64,000 nucleotides of DNA from LMUY01 sp965276785. GTDB taxonomy: Bacteria > Pseudomonadota > Alphaproteobacteria > Acetobacterales > Acetobacteraceae. The DNA lies in contig OZ255629.1 of the NCBI GenBank assembly GCA_965276785.1, forward strand, positions 1,612,001 to 1,676,000, given 5' to 3'. Below the pieces are notes generated by a model. The model searched no databases. It was not told the origin of the DNA and saw only the letters and a list, made by a program, of their open reading frames with translations. Positions within the stretch are counted from its first letter, which is position 1, and each line of letters starts with the position of its first letter. Both the position numbers and the translations under genes were made by a program. This document shows, piece after piece, positions 9,523 to 17,494 of this stretch.

Positions 9523-10647
9523 CTACACCCGCATCGGCATCAGCACGTAGAGCGCGCTGCTGTCGCCGGCATCGCGCACCACGGTGGGGGCGGCGCCATC
9601 GCGAAACAGGAACTCCACCTCGCCGCCGATCTGGTCGGTAATATCGTTGAGGTAGCGGGCCTGAAAACCGATCTCCAGCGGGCCGAAATCGTACTTCACC
9701 CGGTCGCCGTCCAGCTCTTCGCTGGCGCTGCCCTGCTCAGGGCTGGCGGCGGACAGCACCAGCAGGTCGCGGTCGAGCGACATCTTCACCGGGCGGGAAC
9801 GCTCGCTGCTGATCGCCGACACGCGCCCCACCGCCTCGGCAAAATCCTTCTTGCCGACGCGCAGCACCTTCTCGTTGTCACGCGGAATGACGCGCTCGTA
9901 TTCGGGAAAGGTGCCATCGATCAGCTTGCTGGTGAGCTGTACGGTGCCAACGGTGAATTGCACCCGCGTGTCGGACAGGGCGCATTCGACCTCGCCGGTG
10001 GCCTCTTCCAACAGCTTGCGCAGCTCGGCCACCGTCTTGCGCGGGACAATAACGCCCGGCATGGCGGCGGCCCCTTCGGGCAGCGGCTCCTCCACGCGGG
10101 CAAGGCGGTGGCCATCGGTGGCGACGGCACGCAACACCGGCCCGTCCGCGCCTTCGCTGGCGTGCAGGAAGATGCCGTTAAGGTAGTAGCGCGTCTCCTC
10201 GGTGCTGATGGCGAAGCGGGTGCGGTCGATCAGGCCACGCAGCGCGAGCGCCGAGAGATGGAAGCGATGCGGCAGTTGCCCCGCGGTCATGGAGGGAAAG
10301 TCGTCGGTGGGCAGGGTGACCAAGCTGGTGGCGTAGCGGCCGGCGCGGAGCGCCAGGGGAGCGTCGCCGCCGGCAAAATCCAGCTCCACTTCGGCACCGT
10401 CAGGCAGCTTGCGAACGATCTCGTAGAGGGTCGCCGCCGGGGCGGTGGTGGCGCCGTCGCGGCTGGTGGCGGCCGCCACCTCCTCCACCACGGCGATCTC
10501 CATGTCGGTGGCGGTGAAGCTGAGCTTGCCGGAGCGGACCGCGATGAGGGCGTTGGCCAGGATGGGGATGGTGTTGCGCTTCTCTGCCACGCTTTGGATA
10601 TGCGCCAGCGCCTTGATCAGCGTGGCGCGATCGGCCTTGAGCTTCAT
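9523..10647 (-). CDS. dnaN: DNA polymerase III beta sliding clamp
   Basis: Processivity clamp, a dimeric ring that tethers polymerase III and other enzymes to DNA. 374 residues, the normal length, starting MKLKADRATLIKALAHIQSV and ending YVLMPMRV, the classic DnaN C-terminus. The three repeated clamp folds span about 1-120, 130-250 and 255-374; SERSRPVKMSL and EIGFQARYL are typical signatures. It follows dnaA by 80 bp on the same strand, as usual. Unusually, recF is not next: a GNAT gene and then opposite-strand accessory genes intervene. Confidence 0.97.
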   Translation of the reverse strand: MKLKADRATLIKALAHIQSVAEKRNTIPILANALIAVRSGKLSFTATDMEIAVVEEVAAATSRDGATTAPAATLYEIVRKLPDGAEVELDFAGGDAPLALRAGRYATSLVTLPTDDFPSMTAGQLPHRFHLSALALRGLIDRTRFAISTEETRYYLNGIFLHASEGADGPVLRAVATDGHRLARVEEPLPEGAAAMPGVIVPRKTVAELRKLLEEATGEVECALSDTRVQFTVGTVQLTSKLIDGTFPEYERVIPRDNEKVLRVGKKDFAEAVGRVSAISSERSRPVKMSLDRDLLVLSAASPEQGSASEELDGDRVKYDFGPLEIGFQARYLNDITDQIGGEVEFLFRDGAAPTVVRDAGDSSALYVLMPMRV

Positions 10648-10727
10648 GGTCGTGTCCTTCGGCGCGCCCGGAATCGGGTCCTGCAGGGTAGCAGGCGGGC
10701 ACCGTATCGCAATCCGGCGGGAAGGAA

Positions 10728-12161
10728 CTAGCTTTCCAACATCCGGCGCAGCAGTTCCACGTCTTCGGCAAAGCCGGCATCGACGCCCATGATCTCAGTC
10801 ACGCGGGAGCAGGCGTGCATGACCGTGGTGTGATCGCGATTGCCGAACTTGCGGCCGATCTCGGGCAGCGAGCGGCTGGTGAGCTGCTTGGCGAGATACA
10901 TCGCCACCTGGCGCGGCCGAGCCACGTTGCGGGCGCGGCGGGCGCTGCTCATCTCGGAGAGACGCAGGTGGTAGTGCTCGGCGACGCGCTTCTGAATCTC
11001 CTCGATAGTGACCTTGCGGTCCTGCGCCTTGAGGATGTCGCGCAGGACGTCCTGGGTGGATTCAAGCGTGAGCGGGCGGCCGAACAGGCTAGCATGGGCG
11101 AGCAGGCGGTTCAGCGCGCCTTCGAGTTCGCGGACGTTGCTGGTGATCTTATGGGCCAAGAACTCGATCACCCGGCGCGGCACCTCCACCCCTGCCCTCG
11201 CCGCCTTGGCCTCCAGGATAGAAACGCGCAACTCGAAGGTGGTAGCGTGCAGGTCGGCCACCATGCCACAGCCGAGGCGGGTGCGCAGACGGTGCTCGAC
11301 GTCCAGGTCCGACGGCGACTTGTCGGAGGAGATCACGATTTGCTTGCCGGCTTCAACCAAGGCGTTAAAGGTGTGGAAGAACTCTTCCTGCGTGCTGTCC
11401 TTGCCGATCAGGAACTGGACATCGTCGACCATCAGCACATCCGAACTGCGAAGACTTTCCTTGAACTCCATCTGCGAGTGGCTGCGGATGGCGGCGATGA
11501 AGCGATACATGAACTTCTCTGCCGACATGTAGCAGACCGCCGCCTGCGGGCCACTGCGCCGGGCCATTTCGAGGCCGACCGCGTGCATAAGATGCGTCTT
11601 GCCCAAACCCACGCCGCCATAGAGAAACAGCGGGTTGAAGCCGGGACTGGCCGGCTGCTCGGCGACGCGGCGGGCGCAAGCATAGGCGAACTCGTTGGGC
11701 TTGCCGACCACGAAAGCGTCGAACGAAAAGCGCCCATCCAGGCCGCCCGCTTCGGCGCTGCGCGGTTCGGCCGCAATCGCAAGCGGCGCGTCTGCCGTGG
11801 CCGGCTCTTCGCAGGCGGCGGAGAGGCTTTCCGCCAACGCCGGCGCTGCAGCGCTGCGGGAACCGACGCGCAACTCGACATGGCGGATGGCGGGGTTTTC
11901 GGCGCACCAGAACTGGCTCAGCTTGTCGCCATAGTGGCTGCGCACCCAATCGCGCAAGAAGCGGGTCGGCAGAGTGACGGTGATTTCGTCGCCGTCGATG
12001 CCAGCCAGCGCCATTTGCCGCAACCAGGTGCGGTACTCCACTTCGCCGACATCCTGCTTAAGACGCTCGCGCACGCGGGCCCAACTTGTAGCCAGAATCG
12101 GATTGGTGCTGGAGGCGGCATTCGGGGCAGAGAGGTCGTCGGAGCCGCCGGTTTCGGTCAT
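10728..12161 (-). CDS. dnaA: Chromosomal replication initiator DnaA
   Basis: Initiator ATPase that binds DnaA boxes and melts oriC. 477 residues from ATG at 12161 (an ATG at 12176 is also in frame). Domain I: SWARVRERLKQDVGEVEYRTWLRQM. Domain II: an Ala-rich linker. Domain III: AAA+ with Walker A GGVGLGKTHLMHA (about 185) and Walker B DVLMVDDVQFL. Domain IV: helix-turn-helix with the DnaA signature GNRDHTTVMHACSRV near the C-terminus. It lies downstream of rpsT with a strong terminator between them, and upstream of dnaN. No cluster of DnaA boxes is seen in the 242-bp gap before it. Confidence 0.98.
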   Translation of the reverse strand: MTETGGSDDLSAPNAASSTNPILATSWARVRERLKQDVGEVEYRTWLRQMALAGIDGDEITVTLPTRFLRDWVRSHYGDKLSQFWCAENPAIRHVELRVGSRSAAAPALAESLSAACEEPATADAPLAIAAEPRSAEAGGLDGRFSFDAFVVGKPNEFAYACARRVAEQPASPGFNPLFLYGGVGLGKTHLMHAVGLEMARRSGPQAAVCYMSAEKFMYRFIAAIRSHSQMEFKESLRSSDVLMVDDVQFLIGKDSTQEEFFHTFNALVEAGKQIVISSDKSPSDLDVEHRLRTRLGCGMVADLHATTFELRVSILEAKAARAGVEVPRRVIEFLAHKITSNVRELEGALNRLLAHASLFGRPLTLESTQDVLRDILKAQDRKVTIEEIQKRVAEHYHLRLSEMSSARRARNVARPRQVAMYLAKQLTSRSLPEIGRKFGNRDHTTVMHACSRVTEIMGVDAGFAEDVELLRRMLES

Positions 12162-12309
12162 TGCGTCCCGCCTCATTGCCTCATCCACCACGCTTGCAGC
12201 AGCGAGATCACGCAGCGTTCCTCCACATGGCAGCATAGTAAGGGTTTAGGTCAACTGGCGCTGGGAGGCAATCCAAATTAGCAGTGGCAAGTAACAACCA
12301 ACGCTAGAA

Positions 12310-12354
12310 ATACAAAATGGGCCAAGCCTTCCAGTTTCGGAAAACTTAGCCCAT
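12310..12354 (-). terminator. Intrinsic terminator after rpsT
   Basis: On the minus strand a 16-bp stem (ATGGGCTAAGTTTTCC against GGAAGGCTTGGCCCAT, three G-U pairs) closes a 6-nt loop and is followed by TTTTGTATTT. The hairpin spans 12317-12354. It lies about 50 bp past the rpsT stop and upstream of dnaA, so it separates the two transcripts. Confidence 0.85.
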
Positions 12355-12403
12355 TAGTAATGCCTTGGAGTTTTCCGGAGTAACCCGGCAGGGTGGCAAC
12401 TGG

Positions 12404-12694
12404 TTATACGACAGGTGCAACCGGTTTCGGTGCGTCGATCTGCTTGATGCGTTTGGACAGCCGGGAAATCTTGCGCGAGACAGTGTTGCTGTGAACGACG
12501 CCCTTGCCCGCCGCACGCTGCAGTTCGGGCTGAGCGGCCTTGAACGCGGCCGCAGCGGCCTCCTTGTCGCCGCCGGCAATCGCCGCTTCGACCTTCTTGA
12601 CGAAGGTGCGCATGCGCGACAGGCGTGCGTGGTTGCGCAAAGTGCGCCGTTCGGTCTGACGGATGCGCTTTCGCGCAGAAGCGGTATTCGCCAT
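12404..12694 (-). CDS. rpsT: 30S ribosomal protein S20
   Basis: 96 residues, highly basic and helical: MANTASARKRIRQTERRTLR, then RMRTFVKKVEAAIAGGDKEA and GVVHSNTVSRKISRLSKRIK, which are diagnostic for S20. It binds 16S rRNA at the base of the body of the small subunit. S20 genes are often translationally autoregulated. A palindrome plus T-run just downstream ends the transcript before dnaA. The rpsT-dnaA adjacency is common in alphaproteobacteria. Confidence 0.97.
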   Translation of the reverse strand: MANTASARKRIRQTERRTLRNHARLSRMRTFVKKVEAAIAGGDKEAAAAAFKAAQPELQRAAGKGVVHSNTVSRKISRLSKRIKQIDAPKPVAPVV

Positions 12695-12806
12695 CGGATC
12701 CTAGTTTCTAGTTTTCAGTTAACAAATCGCTGGACGTGCCCGGATGTTCGCCCGGCGGAAGGCGGCTGTTCTATGCACGTGTCGGGGGCGAGTCAAGGAA
12801 GCCTGC

Positions 12807-13574
12807 TCACTCTGCCTGCTGGCGGAACACTGGCTTTCGCTTGGCGACGAAGGCTTCCATGCCCTCCTTCTGACCGTCCGTGCCAAACAGCGACAAGAAC
12901 AGGCCGCGCTCGGCCGCGACGCCCTGAGCAAGCGTGGTTTCGAAGGCCGCGTTGATGGCCCGCTTGGTGAGCAGGGCCGCCGTGCGGGATTGGCTGGCAA
13001 TCTTCGCGGCCAAGGCAAGCGCTTCGTCGACAAGGGTGGCGGCCGGGAACACCCGGCTGACCAGGTTGGCGCGTTCCGCCTCCGCGGCGTCCATCATGCG
13101 GCCGCTGAGACACATGTCCATCGCCTTGGATTTGCCGACCGCGCGAGTGAAGCGCTGGGTTCCGCCGGCGCCGGGCATCACGCCGAGGTTAATCTCGGGC
13201 TGGCCGAAGCGCGCGGTATCGGCGCAGACGATGAGGTCGCACATCATCGCGAGTTCACAGCCGCCACCCAGAGCGAACCCGGCAACGGCCGCCACGACCG
13301 GCTTCTTCACCCGCAGGATGGTCTCCCAGCGCGCGATAAAATCGTCCTGCAGCACGGCGGGGTAGCGGCGGTGCTGCATCTCCTTGATGTCGGCGCCGGC
13401 CGCAAACGCTTTGTCCGACCCGGTGATCACGATGGCGCCAAGCGCCGGGTCGGCGTCGAAAGCGAGCAGTTGGGTGCCGAGTTCGGCCATCAACTCGTCG
13501 CACAGCGCGTTAAGCGCGGCAGGGCGATTAAGCCGGACCAGCCCCACGTCGCCATGGGTCTCCACCAGGATCAT
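12807..13574 (-). CDS. Enoyl-CoA hydratase (crotonase family)
   Basis: 255 residues from ATG at 13574. Hydrates trans-2-enoyl-CoA in beta-oxidation. Crotonase motifs are present: oxyanion-hole segment AFAAGADIKEM (about 62-72), PVVAAVAGFALGGGCELAMMCDLI with the first catalytic Glu after GGGC, and FGQPEINLGVMPGAGGTQR with the second Glu. The C-terminal helices end FRQQAE. Both catalytic glutamates are intact, which favours a true hydratase over an isomerase or other crotonase. It sits between mutM and rpsT, a placement I associate with Rhodospirillales. Confidence 0.93.
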   Translation of the reverse strand: MILVETHGDVGLVRLNRPAALNALCDELMAELGTQLLAFDADPALGAIVITGSDKAFAAGADIKEMQHRRYPAVLQDDFIARWETILRVKKPVVAAVAGFALGGGCELAMMCDLIVCADTARFGQPEINLGVMPGAGGTQRFTRAVGKSKAMDMCLSGRMMDAAEAERANLVSRVFPAATLVDEALALAAKIASQSRTAALLTKRAINAAFETTLAQGVAAERGLFLSLFGTDGQKEGMEAFVAKRKPVFRQQAE

Positions 13575-13644
13575 CTCCGGCACGGATCGCCTCCCCTGCT
13601 GCGCACCCGCCGTGGTAGCGCGGATGGGAATGATGGGAAAGCGG

Positions 13645-13950
13645 TTAGCGGTTGGCAAACGTGCAAAGGGCGGAAAGGAGGATGAAGACCGCGATCTCGC
13701 CGGCAAGCCAGAGCTTGAAGCTGGTCAGTGTGGCAGCCCATCGAGCGTCGGACTCAAGCGCACGCCGGCTCATAGCAGCATTGCCGGTATCGACTGCGAT
13801 AAAAGCGGCGTCCGGCCCATCACCCTCCGGAGTGCTGAAGCCCTTAAACTCGACGTCCCCACCATCAGCCCCAACGACCATCGGTTGCTTTATCGCGCGG
13901 TGCAGAGCCTGAACCAAGCTTTCCACCTGCCGCGGGGGTAAAGGTGGCAC
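13645..13950 (-). CDS. Small tail-anchored hypothetical protein
   Basis: 101 residues from a GTG at 13950; the start is uncertain because the purine-rich GAGAGGGA directly abuts it. A charged N-terminal region (RQVESLVQALHRAI) is followed by a polar middle and one hydrophobic segment at the very end (KLWLAGEIAVFILLSALCTF), suggesting a C-terminal membrane anchor. It precedes neither a known operon nor a recognisable partner. The next upstream gene (14003-14428) has the same plan of soluble head plus C-terminal anchor. Function unknown. Confidence 0.45.
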   Translation of the reverse strand: MPPLPPRQVESLVQALHRAIKQPMVVGADGGDVEFKGFSTPEGDGPDAAFIAVDTGNAAMSRRALESDARWAATLTSFKLWLAGEIAVFILLSALCTFANR

Positions 13951-14002
13951 TCCCTCTCAAGTGGCGCTTGAATTCTAGTTTGTCGAATTTGATCGGCACG
14001 GA

Positions 14003-14428
14003 TCAATGGCCGAAGAAGCGGATTGCGGCGAGCGCGCTAAATACAGCGACGAGACCGCTGACCGTCCAGACCTTCATGCTGGCAAGCGATGCGTCAAGCC
14101 GAGCCTCGATCTTGGCCTCGATAGCCGATAATCTCGCATCGAATTTGCTGTCGAGACCATCGATCCGGGCCCCGATCCGGTCCATGTCTGCTTTGTTGGC
14201 TATCGAAAGCGTTTCGATACGGCCTTCGAGCCGTTCGATATCCGCCCGGGTAGCAGTCGAAAGTCTTTCGATACGGCCTTCGAGCCGTTCAATGTCCGCC
14301 TTGGTGGCAATCGACTCCTGGACTGCTTGGTGGAACGCCTCCGAGAGCTTCTCGGCCTGTGGACGGGCGAATGTGCCCTCACTTTCCAGGTGGCGCATGA
14401 AGCCCAACTTGTCGAACACAACTGACAT
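14003..14428 (-). CDS. DUF1640-like coiled-coil membrane protein
   Basis: 141 residues. The N-terminus MSVVFDKLGFMRHLESEGTF plus QAEKLSEAFHQAVQESIATK is typical of the DUF1640 (CCDC90-like) family. A long coiled coil follows, containing an 18-residue tandem repeat (ADIERLEGRIERLSTATR and a close copy) encoded by a 54-bp DNA repeat. The C-terminal segment MKVWTVSGLVAVFSALAAIRFF is a single membrane anchor. Likely a tail-anchored oligomer; the bacterial family has no settled function. Copy number of the repeat may vary between strains. Confidence 0.7.
   Translation of the reverse strand: MSVVFDKLGFMRHLESEGTFARPQAEKLSEAFHQAVQESIATKADIERLEGRIERLSTATRADIERLEGRIETLSIANKADMDRIGARIDGLDSKFDARLSAIEAKIEARLDASLASMKVWTVSGLVAVFSALAAIRFFGH
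14212..14303. repeat. 54-bp tandem repeat in the coiled-coil gene
   Basis: TTTCGATACGGCCTTCGAG recurs at 14212 and 14266, a 54-bp period equal to 18 codons of the coiled coil. Divergence between copies is small, so the duplication is recent or under homogenisation. Confidence 0.8.
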
Positions 14429-14465
14429 GCGAGCGATATAGCAGCCTCACCCTGGCTTGCGACAC

Positions 14466-15302
14466 CTAACGCTGCGTCCGCGGGCAGTAGAAGCTGGAGC
14501 GGGCGGATTGCACCATGCGGGCGATGCCGCAACAGGCGGGCAGGCCGGGGCAGCGCTCGCAGCCCTGGCCTTCGCGGCCATAGACCTTCCAGGCGTGCTG
14601 GAAATAGCCGAGTTCGCCGCCGGGCTGCACGTAGTCGCGCAAGGAGGAGCCGCCGGCGGCGATGGCCTCGGTGAGCGTGGCCTTGATCGCCTTCACCAGG
14701 CGGGCGGAGCCGGCGCGGGGAATGCTGCCGGCGAGCCGGTCCGGCGCAATGCGCGCACGGAACAAGGCCTCGCACACATAGATGTTGCCGAGCCCGGCAA
14801 CCAGCCGCTGATCCAGTAGCGCGGCCTTGATCGGCGTGCGCTTGCCGGCCAGCGCCGCAGCCAGAACATGGGTGCTGAACGCCGGATCGAGCGGCTCGGG
14901 GCCGAGTCCGGCGAGCAGGCGATGGGCGTCCTCCTCGGCGGTCGGCAACAGGTCGATCGAACCGAACCGCCGCGGGTCGACGAAGCCAACCCGGCCGCCA
15001 TCGTCGGTCTCCAAGACGACGTGCTCGTGCAACGTGGCTTCGGCGCGCGCCGGCCCCAGCAGCATGCGGCCCGACATGCCGAGATGCAGCAGCACGCTAT
15101 CGCCGCTGGACAGCCGCATCAGGATATATTTGGCCCGGCGGCGAAAGCTGGTCACCCGGGCACCGACCAGCCGCGACACCAAGCCCGGCGGCATCGCCCA
15201 GCGCAGGTCCGGCCGGTGGACGACGGCGCGCACGATCAGCCGGCCTTGCAGCCGCGCCTGCAAGCCGCGCATCACAGTCTCGACTTCGGGGAGTTCCGGC
15301 AT
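14466..15302 (-). CDS. mutM: Formamidopyrimidine-DNA glycosylase, altered zinc finger
   Basis: Bifunctional glycosylase/AP lyase that removes 8-oxoguanine. 278 residues beginning PELPEVETV, with the catalytic Pro1/Glu2 after Met removal, the beta-zone Lys in MRLSSGDSVLLHLGMSGRM, and the helix-two-turn-helix region LLDQRLVAGLGNIYVCEALF. The C-terminal zinc finger begins CERC and ends FYCPRTQR. In the family the last segment is normally CPxCQR, so the fourth Cys ligand is Thr here; extra Cys residues (ACCG) precede it and may substitute. It is divergent from ubiE with 29 bp between starts. Confidence 0.95.
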   Translation of the reverse strand: MPELPEVETVMRGLQARLQGRLIVRAVVHRPDLRWAMPPGLVSRLVGARVTSFRRRAKYILMRLSSGDSVLLHLGMSGRMLLGPARAEATLHEHVVLETDDGGRVGFVDPRRFGSIDLLPTAEEDAHRLLAGLGPEPLDPAFSTHVLAAALAGKRTPIKAALLDQRLVAGLGNIYVCEALFRARIAPDRLAGSIPRAGSARLVKAIKATLTEAIAAGGSSLRDYVQPGGELGYFQHAWKVYGREGQGCERCPGLPACCGIARMVQSARSSFYCPRTQR

Positions 15303-15331
15303 CGGTCCGGCCCAAGGTATAGAGTGCGGCC

Positions 15332-16093
15332 ATGACGAACACCACCGAACACGACCCCGAGCGCACCACCGACTTCGGCTTCCGGTCGGTCCCGCTCGCC
15401 GACAAGAAGCCCATGGTCCGCGCCGTCTTCGACCGCGTGGCGCCGCGCTACGACCTGATGAACGACCTGATGTCGCTCGGGATTCACCGGGCCTGGAAAC
15501 GCGCCTTCGTCGCCGCGCTGCAGCCGAACCCGCGGCATCGCTTGCTCGACCTGGCCGGGGGCACGGGAGACGTCAGCTTCGGCTGGCGGCGCGCGGGCGG
15601 CGGACCGGCGATTCTGTCGGACATCAACGCGGCCATGCTGGGCGTGGCGCAAGGGCGGGCGGCGGAGCGCGGGCAGGCAGCGGGGGTCGTCTTCCTGGTG
15701 GCCGACGCGGAGGCGTTGCCCCTACCAGACCGCAGCCTGGACACGGTTTCGATCGCGTTCGGTCTGCGCAACGTGACCGACAAGGCGGCGGCGCTGGCCG
15801 AGGCGCGACGGGTGCTGCGGCCGGGCGGGCGGTTCGCGTGTCTTGAGTTCTCCCGGGTGCAGGTGGCGGCGTTCTCGCCGGTATACGACGCCTGGTCGTT
15901 CAACGTGTTGCCACGGCTGGGACAGGCGGTGGCGGGAGACGCCGAAAGCTATCGCTACTTGGCGGAGAGCATCCGCACCTTCCCGGATCAGGAAACGCTC
16001 GAAGCGATGATGCGAGCGGCCGGCTTGGCACAGGTGAGCCATCGCAACCTCTCGGGCGGGATTGCCGCCATCCATACCGGGCGCCGGTTATGA
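15332..16093 (+). CDS. ubiE: Ubiquinone/menaquinone C-methyltransferase UbiE
   Basis: SAM-dependent methyltransferase of quinone biosynthesis (2-polyprenyl-6-methoxy-1,4-benzoquinol methylation). 253 residues. Seen: VRAVFDRVAPRYDLMNDLMS, the family start signature; SAM motif I LLDLAGGTGDVSF (about 70-82); post-motif VADAEALPLPDRSLDTVSIAFGLRNV; and the tail LSGGIAAIHTGRRL. It overlaps coaBC by four bases (ATGA), so the two are cotranscribed. The ubiB kinase-like gene often placed between them in alphaproteobacteria is absent from this position. Confidence 0.96.
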   Translation: MTNTTEHDPERTTDFGFRSVPLADKKPMVRAVFDRVAPRYDLMNDLMSLGIHRAWKRAFVAALQPNPRHRLLDLAGGTGDVSFGWRRAGGGPAILSDINAAMLGVAQGRAAERGQAAGVVFLVADAEALPLPDRSLDTVSIAFGLRNVTDKAAALAEARRVLRPGGRFACLEFSRVQVAAFSPVYDAWSFNVLPRLGQAVAGDAESYRYLAESIRTFPDQETLEAMMRAAGLAQVSHRNLSGGIAAIHTGRRL

Positions 16094-17325
16094 GCCAGTC
16101 GTCAGTCCTCAGTCGTCAGTCGTCAGAGATGCGGCGAGTCTTGCTGATCGTCTCGGGGGGCATCGCCGCCTACAAGTCGCTCGAACTCGTGCGTTTGTTA
16201 CGACGTGAGGGGTATGGCGTGACGGCGGTGCTCACGGCGGGGGGTGCGCATTTCGTCACCGCGCTCAGCCTGCAGGCGCTGACCGAAGCCAAGGTCTACA
16301 CCGATTTGTGGTCGCTCACCGACGACAGCGAAATGGGCCATATCGAGCTGTCGCGCGCGGCCGACGTGCTGGTGGTGGCGCCGGCCAGCGCGGACATCCT
16401 GGCCGCCATGGCCGTCGGGCAGGCGCATGACCTGGCCACCACCGTGCTACTGGCGACCGATAAGCCAGTGCTGGCGGCGCCAGCGATGAACGTGCGGATG
16501 TGGCTGCACCCGGCGACGGTGGCCAACGTCGCCACGCTGCGCGCGCGCGGCGTGCGCTTGGTGGGGCCGGACGAGGGGGTGATGGCCTGCAACGAGTTCG
16601 GGCCGGGGCGGCTGGCCGAGCCGCCCGCGATCCTGGCCGCCATCGAGGCGTATTTCAGGCACTCCAAGCAGCCTGGGCCGCTGGCCGGCCGGCATGCATT
16701 GGTGACCAGCGGGCCGACTCATGAGCCGATCGACCCGGTGCGTTACATCGCCAACCGCTCCTCCGGCCGACAGGGCAACGCCATCGCGGCGGCGCTGCTC
16801 GACTTGGGAGCGAGGGTGACGCTGGTGACCGGGCCCACGTCGCAGCCGGTGCCACCGGGGGCAGCGGTGCAGCGAGTGGAGACGGCTGAGGAGATGCTGC
16901 TTGCCTGCGAAGCGGCGTTGCCGGCGGACATTGCCGTGTGCGCGGCCGCGGTGGCGGATTGGCGGGTGGTGCCGGCGACGGGCAAGCTGAAGAAGCGCCC
17001 CGGCGCAGACCCCCCTGCCCTCACCTTGCTGCCCAACCCGGACATCCTGGCCCGGCTGTCGCAGGCAGGCCCGTCGCGGCCGATCCTGGTGGTGGGGTTT
17101 GCCGCCGAAACCGAGGACGTGGCCGCCAATGCCACCGCCAAGCGGCTGCGCAAGGGCTGCGACTGGTTGTTGGCCAATGATGTGCGGCCAGCGACGGGCA
17201 TCATGGCCGGGGACTCGAACCAAATCCATTTGGTGACGGCAGCCGGAGTGGAGGACTGGCCGATGCTGCCCAAGACGGAAGTGGCGGCGCGGCTGGCGCA
17301 GCGAATCGCCGAGGCGCTGGCGTGA
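16090..17325 (+). CDS. coaBC: Phosphopantothenoylcysteine synthetase/decarboxylase CoaBC
   Basis: Bifunctional flavoprotein of coenzyme A synthesis. CoaC half: MRRVLLIVSGGIAAYKSLEL, the active-site His region, APAMNVRMWLHP and the Cys loop GVMACNEFGPGRLAEP. CoaB half: HALVTSGPTHEPIDPVRYIANRSSGRQG, AAVADWR and the LKKRPG lysines that bind CTP. 411 residues from ATG at 16090, which overlaps ubiE; the first 13 residues come from a 7-bp tandem repeat and are unlike the family. ATG at 16129, immediately before RRVLLIV, is an equally plausible start. Confidence 0.95.
   Translation: MSQSSVLSRQSSEMRRVLLIVSGGIAAYKSLELVRLLRREGYGVTAVLTAGGAHFVTALSLQALTEAKVYTDLWSLTDDSEMGHIELSRAADVLVVAPASADILAAMAVGQAHDLATTVLLATDKPVLAAPAMNVRMWLHPATVANVATLRARGVRLVGPDEGVMACNEFGPGRLAEPPAILAAIEAYFRHSKQPGPLAGRHALVTSGPTHEPIDPVRYIANRSSGRQGNAIAAALLDLGARVTLVTGPTSQPVPPGAAVQRVETAEEMLLACEAALPADIAVCAAAVADWRVVPATGKLKKRPGADPPALTLLPNPDILARLSQAGPSRPILVVGFAAETEDVAANATAKRLRKGCDWLLANDVRPATGIMAGDSNQIHLVTAAGVEDWPMLPKTEVAARLAQRIAEALA
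16097..16124. repeat. Four 7-bp tandem repeats at the coaBC start
   Basis: AGTCGTC repeated four times (16097, 16104 as AGTCCTC, 16111, 16118) between the two candidate start codons of coaBC. Seven is not a multiple of three, so any slip would change the frame between the ATG at 16090 and the rest of the gene, but not from the ATG at 16129. Confidence 0.85.
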
Positions 17326-17337
17326 ACGTGCCCATTG

Positions 17338-17480
17338 TCATGCGCGGACTTGATCCGCGCATCCACGCGATGCGGCGGGTAACATCAGGCCGAGTTTGGC
17401 GCCTTCCGGTGCTGCACGCGTCGGGCCGGTGGCGCCCGGTCGGCGTGGATGGCCGGATCAAGTCCGGCCATGATGATGTC
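17338..17480. repeat. Palindromic repeat pair between coaBC and dut
   Basis: Two 21-bp palindromes lie in opposite orientation: arms TGCGCGGA/TCCGCGCA at 17341-17361 and TGGCCGGA/TCCGGCCA at 17450-17470. Both are bordered by GTCAT on the outside and by ATCCACGC or GCGTGGAT on the inside. The composite looks like a REP-type or small non-autonomous element. The same unit recurs at 56231-56251 and in variant form at 56339-56359. Confidence 0.8.
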
Positions 17481-17494
17481 ATCGCCGTCGCACG

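Noticed and set aside
12162..12403. Replication origin in the dnaA-rpsT gap
   Set aside because: No DnaA-box cluster; the nearest sequences differ from TTATCCACA by two or more bases, and the gap is explained by the rpsT terminator and the dnaA promoter.
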